Shown here: positions 60,566 to 64,000 of the stretch, piece after piece
Layout of the letters: each line of letters opens with the position of its first letter
Position numbering within the stretch: the stretch's first letter is position 1
Assembly (NCBI GenBank): GCA_023955635.1
Contig: JAMXHR010000010.1
Span: forward strand, 372,001-436,000
Direction: 5' to 3'
DNA from: Methanosarcina sp. ERenArc_MAG2
GTDB lineage: Archaea; Halobacteriota; Methanosarcinia; Methanosarcinales; Methanosarcinaceae
Length of the DNA: 64,000 nucleotides
Notes under the pieces: generated by a model
The model's input: the letters and a program-made list of their open reading frames with translations, nothing else
Database searches by the model: none
What the model was told of the DNA's origin: nothing
Made by a program: the position numbers and the translations under genes

Positions 60566-61791
60566 CAATTAGGTCTTTTAAAAAGGGCAGGATATTTATC
60601 TTTTAGTAGTATGAAGAGTTCTTCGTTTAATTTTGCATTATAAAGCGTTTTTACATTGGAAAGTTGATTAAATGATAAATTCTGAGTCTTTTCAAGATTA
60701 ACTCTTTCAAGATTAGCTCCGTTAAGGTTAGCTTCTTCAAGATTGGCTTCTTCAAGATTGGCTCCTTCAAGATTAGCACCTTGAAGGTTAGTTTCTGTAA
60801 GGTTAACCCCTTGAAGTTGAGCTCCGTTAAGGTTAGTCCCCTTAAGGTTAGCCCCCTTAAGGTTAGCCTCTGCCCAATTATCTTTTTTTCGAAATTTAGC
60901 CCCCTTAAGGTTAGCCTTTTGAAGATTAGCCTTTTGAAGATTAGCCTCTGCAAGTTCAGCATTTTGAAGGTTAGCTGCTACTAGAAGGTTAACCCCTTTA
61001 AGGCAAGCATTTTGAAGATTGGCCCCTTGAAGTTTAGCTTTTTCAAAGACAACTCCTGAAAGTTTAGCCCCTTGAAGGTTAGCCCCTTGAAGGTTAGCCC
61101 CTTGAAGGTTAGCTCCTTCAAGATTAACCCCTGCAAAGTTAGCCTTTTGGAGGTCAGCTTCTCGTAGATAAGCTCCTTGAAGATCTAAACCATTCGTCTC
61201 TCCTAAATTAAAGGAACACCTGCGTCTTTTAATGACCGTAAGAATCGCTGAAATATCCAAAGATATATTTTGTTCAATGAGTGAGTTTTTCCTAATATAA
61301 GCCGTTAAAATTTCCATAATTGACCAGTAGTCTTTATCGGATTCCTTTGAAATTCTTTCAAGAGCATATATTCCACCTAATTTTTTTACCAATGAAGAAT
61401 TATCTCCTAAAGAATTATCTCCTAACTGATCAATAGCCTTAGTAAAACGTTCAGTTATCTGGCCTTCCTTGGCAATTATAATATTTTCCCAAGTGAAATA
61501 AAGACCAAATAATAGAACACCACCACCAATTAGTTGAGCTAGCGTAGTAAAGAATTGAATGAACGTAACACGGTACTGGTTTTCGAGATCGGCTTTGGAT
61601 GTGGTGTTAGTTATTTCATACCTAGACACTTGAAACTCTGGGATTATTTGTACAAATGCGAAAAAAATGAGTATGAATATAAATACCAAAAATATATACT
61701 TTCCTGGACGTTGCCTCGCCTTCTCATAAACTACTGATAAAGAAGGAATTTCAGCTTTTTTATATTTTTCATTTGACTCCCTTAATGCCAT
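60547..61791 (-). CDS. Membrane-anchored pentapeptide-repeat protein
   Basis: The product is 414 aa. Two hydrophobic segments (about residues 33-52, YIFLVFIFILIFFAFVQII, and 92-114 around LAQLIGGGVLLFGLYFTW) are followed by a linker with ERFTKAIDQLGD. Then about 35 pentapeptides of the A(N/D)LxX type (EGANLQGANLQGANLQGAKL) form a right-handed beta-helix. Similar membrane pentapeptide proteins with the ERFTKAIEQLG linker are common in bacteria and methanogens. Some act as defence or channel-gating modules, but the function here is unknown. The last residues VLLQK and the stop codon come from the end of MITE G, so the native C-terminus was altered. Confidence 0.87.
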   Translation of the reverse strand: MALRESNEKYKKAEIPSLSVVYEKARQRPGKYIFLVFIFILIFFAFVQIIPEFQVSRYEITNTTSKADLENQYRVTFIQFFTTLAQLIGGGVLLFGLYFTWENIIIAKEGQITERFTKAIDQLGDNSLGDNSSLVKKLGGIYALERISKESDKDYWSIMEILTAYIRKNSLIEQNISLDISAILTVIKRRRCSFNLGETNGLDLQGAYLREADLQKANFAGVNLEGANLQGANLQGANLQGAKLSGVVFEKAKLQGANLQNACLKGVNLLVAANLQNAELAEANLQKANLQKANLKGAKFRKKDNWAEANLKGANLKGTNLNGAQLQGVNLTETNLQGANLEGANLEEANLEEANLNGANLERVNLEKTQNLSFNQLSNVKTLYNAKLNEELFILLKDKYPALFKRPNWVLLQK

Positions 61792-61843
61792 AACCTCTTC
61801 CCCAAAATCTTATGTATTTGTTTATATATTATTTAATTCTGAA

Positions 61844-62042
61844 GACTCTGTTTCAAAATCTAGTGATTTTTGCATTTCTTGATTGAAATTCTGAATTCGT
61901 AAGAAGAATCGGGTCTTTAATCAAAATTAATATTCGAGATCTAAAGACTTCAATCAAGAGAACATGTTCAAAGAATTATAACTAATTTCAAAATTCAGTG
62001 ATTTTTTAGTTTACACCAATCACTGGATTTTGAAACTGAGTC
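61844..62042. mobile_element. MITE family E, copy 2 (199 bp)
   Basis: Inverted relative to 28866-29064 and the same length. The ends are GACTCTGTTTCAAAATCTAG and a close inverted match ending TGAAACTGAGTC. Confidence 0.82.
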
Positions 62043-62335
62043 ATTATGAACTAAACTAAATATTACTAGGCTAAGAAAGTATATTCTGCTTTTCAGGATT
62101 TGGTTTTTAAAATTGTATCGATTTACAGTCGGGATCTATCAAACCTGCAAGAAATACAGCTACGTTTATTCATAAAATGTAGCTATTTTTGGGATTTTTA
62201 GCTAATTTTAATTGATTTGCATATCTCTTTTAACTCAAAATAGCCACGTTTTAGAATTATGTAGCTATCGGTGCGAACTCCAAATACCCATAAAAAAAGC
62301 AACATATATTAATCAACACCGGTAAAATTAACACA

Positions 62336-62416
62336 ATGATAGATGAACCAGATACAGACATGATCAAAGATAGAATAACGACAATGATCGGCTTTTCAGG
62401 AATCCTAGCAGGAATT
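62336..62416 (+). pseudogene. N-terminal gene fragment interrupted by MITE B
   Basis: ATG at 62336 reads MIDEPDTDMIKDRITTMIGF, then SGILAGIL and runs into MITE B. It looks like the start of a small membrane-linked protein. The downstream coding remnant at 62742 could be its continuation or a different gene. Confidence 0.4.
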
Positions 62417-62674
62417 CTAGTGCATCGATTCCAAAGTATGTCATAAATGAATTTTTTGAAAACCGCGGAAAGCACGGAAGATACGGAAATAAGTAGTAAA
62501 AGCGTGGTTCTTTCGTGCTTTCTGTGTTTTCCGTGGTTGTAATATCCAGATCGAATCACTCTGCGACCAGCTCGTTTTCCTTGTTATAAAATTCCATGTG
62601 ACTTAAAATAATATTTGCGTCATAAGCTGTAATTATTTGCTTATTATGTATTTATTTGAGAATCGATGCACTAG
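62417..62674. mobile_element. MITE family B, copy 3 (258 bp)
   Basis: Same ends as the copies at 21024 and 41111, with about a 3-bp insertion near the middle. It interrupts the open frame begun at 62336. Confidence 0.9.
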
Positions 62675-62741
62675 TAAACACAGTAAACGTACTGGTTCCG
62701 TTGCAAAAACTGTTAACTATTTAATAATTTAAAAAACTTTT

Positions 62742-63044
62742 GAAAGTAAACTTTACATTATCCAGAAGTTCCGCAAACTCAAAAGATGGTTAAAAAACTG
62801 GAAAAACTCTTTTTTAGTTGACCTAAAAACTCGGATACAGGCACCTTATAACCAGCTAGCTACCATCAGGTCTAAAGAAGAAAAGCACAGTTCTACATTA
62901 AAGGAAGAGCTGGAGAAAGCTCATCAGGATAAAGATAATATCCAAAGTCTCTATGACAATTACATGCGACAAATACAAACGTTGATTCAACAGAAGGCGA
63001 TTGAAGCACCTGGAGCTAAGAAGCCATGGTGGAGGTTCTGGTAA
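62742..63044 (+). pseudogene. C-terminal coiled-coil fragment ending in WWRFW
   Basis: The frame, without a start codon, reads KFRKLKRWLKNWKNSFLVDL, then KEELEKAHQDKDNIQSLYDN, ending KKPWWRFW. A coiled coil with an aromatic C-terminal tail is typical of plasmid or phage replication-linked or HTH-coiled-coil proteins, but I cannot name the family. The IS6-like end at 62694 lies 48 bp upstream and probably caused the truncation. Confidence 0.45.
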
Positions 63045-63143
63045 CTTCATCTTCAAATTTTTGAATAATAAATCCCCCCACTACCCTTTAGCGTCGATCT
63101 TTTTTTTGTCTTTCAATTTAGGGTTTATTTACTTTTAGAATAT

Positions 63144-63921
63144 AGTTCCGTTGCAAAAAATCTTAATATTTAAGCAAAAATTTATTTCCATAGGAATAAT
63201 TGTTTTATAACCTGAGTTTGACAGTTTGATTTTTATGTTGAAAGATTGTTTTCATATCTGTTGAAATAAGTAATATTATTTCACCAAATTTTTGCCCATT
63301 TTTTACTATTCAATTTGACAGATGATTCTCTTTCTCTTGATGGCTATTTTCATAGTTTTTGATCAAATTTTTGGTATAGAATTTGACAGATAGCATGAAT
63401 ATCAGATAAAATACAGATACTATCCAAAAAGTCAGGTGCCAAAAGTGCTAAAATGGGACAAAAATCTCTACTAATTTACCTTATAGTGATTGTGAAGCTG
63501 GAAAATCAGAGGCAATTTGATGAAATTTATGAATACTGTCAATTGATTTTTGACAAAAAATTGAAGCTTCTCACTAAATTTAATTTGTACTGTCAAACTA
63601 AGGTTATAAAATGATTTAAAACATTGACCTTTTAGGTCTATGTGGCACTGTCAAGTCTACGAGAGTTAATGAATTTGTTCAGCTACTGTCGAGCCTATAA
63701 ATTATCTATCTTCCATAGACTTAACGGTACTAGAAATCCCAACGTTTTGTCATAAAATGTAGCTATATATCATTATTAATCAGTCCTCGATGGCCTTAAA
63801 AGTCCTACAGCTGTAATGATCCAGACAAATACATCGGTTTTGCCAAAACAGGTGATTGGTATTTTTTAGACTAAGATAACGATTTATCCAGAATCATGGA
63901 TAATTTTTTTGCAATTGAACC
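63144..63921. mobile_element. Region bounded by IS6-like ends, no transposase left
   Basis: AGTTCCGTTGCAAAAAATC at 63144 and TTTTTTTGCAATTGAACC at 63904-63921 are inverted. The spacing of about 780 bp equals an IS6 element, but there is no transposase frame inside. Instead the interior carries the palindromic repeat element at 63203-63611. Confidence 0.45.
63203..63611. repeat. Long inverted-repeat element with multiple TGACAG/CTGTCA motifs
   Basis: Ends TTTTATAACCTGAGTTTGAC and GTCAAACTAAGGTTATAAAA form an imperfect inverted repeat of about 22 bp. Inside, TTTGACAGAT occurs near 63316 and 63380, and its complement (CTGTCAA) near 63537 and 63589. No open frame. It is probably a MITE, possibly built by nested insertion. 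The remainder to 64000 shows nothing coding. Confidence 0.55.
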
Positions 63922-64000
63922 AAAGAGCCAATTGTTAGAGATAGTGGTAATAAAAGTCATATAGAGATGTAAAAGTTGTAATGTTTGCAATTCAATCAAA

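Noticed and set aside
1-64000. tRNA or rRNA genes
   Set aside because: No cloverleaf with a GGTTCGAATCC-type arm or rRNA-like conserved block was found on either strand by eye; short ones could be missed.

Overview
The window looks like chromosome of a methanogenic archaeon, most likely Methanosarcina. It is AT-rich, with long intergenic regions. It carries archaeal marker genes (the wyosine tRNA enzyme Taw2 and a pyruvoyl-dependent arginine decarboxylase), Methanosarcina-style small membrane proteins and HEAT-repeat proteins, and many IS elements and MITEs. The genus is an inference from gene content. No rRNA, tRNA or CRISPR array was found.

Layout. 1-430: the 3' end of a type I restriction subunit, hsdR. 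0.5-2.0 kb: sodC between two ~135-bp imperfect direct repeats. 2.07-5.14 kb: a dead IS66-like element carrying an ISAzo13-type insertion with a clean 5-bp target duplication. 5.3-9.8 kb: membrane proteins, taw2, a 45-aa zinc-ribbon protein, a MITE and two paralogous micro-membrane proteins. 10.2-14.3 kb: an aldehyde ferredoxin oxidoreductase pseudogene, a dicarboxylate symporter, and methyltransferase/TetR remnants, one of them split by a MITE derived from the IS66-like element. 14.3-25.2 kb: methyltransferases, an alpha/beta hydrolase, a broken condensation-type acyltransferase, two TetR regulators, a DUF3795 protein, a histidine-kinase remnant, a DJ-1/PfpI protein and a ferredoxin-nitroreductase. 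27.2-38.1 kb: ordinary genes (a flippase-like protein, pdaD, two hydantoinase-A paralogues, a RelE-type toxin-antitoxin pair, an ABC exporter, a YgjP-type metallopeptidase).

From about 38.6 kb to the end is an accessory, defence-rich region. It starts with a transposase fragment fused into rsgA. Then come an AlbA_2/Schlafen-type protein, a dGTPase-like HD hydrolase, two large HEAT-repeat proteins, a tyrosine recombinase next to a truncated acetyltransferase, a UvrD-like helicase, a three-component ABC (ABC-3C) conflict system disrupted by an IS5-type element, a protein with a HEPN-type RX4H motif, a membrane pentapeptide-repeat protein, and many MITEs. The most interesting candidate system is at 45.75-48.75 kb. 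A HEAT-repeat protein is fused to a C-terminal domain that resembles RexA/DUF4747-type abortive-infection proteins. It overlaps the gene for a four-TM protein of RexB-like size and topology.

A caution runs through the whole window. At least 20 reading-frame breaks are each repaired by adding one base to a homopolymer run. This looks like systematic homopolymer under-calling rather than gene decay, and many genes called broken here are probably intact. Nonsense codons, IS insertions and truncations are listed separately as real lesions.
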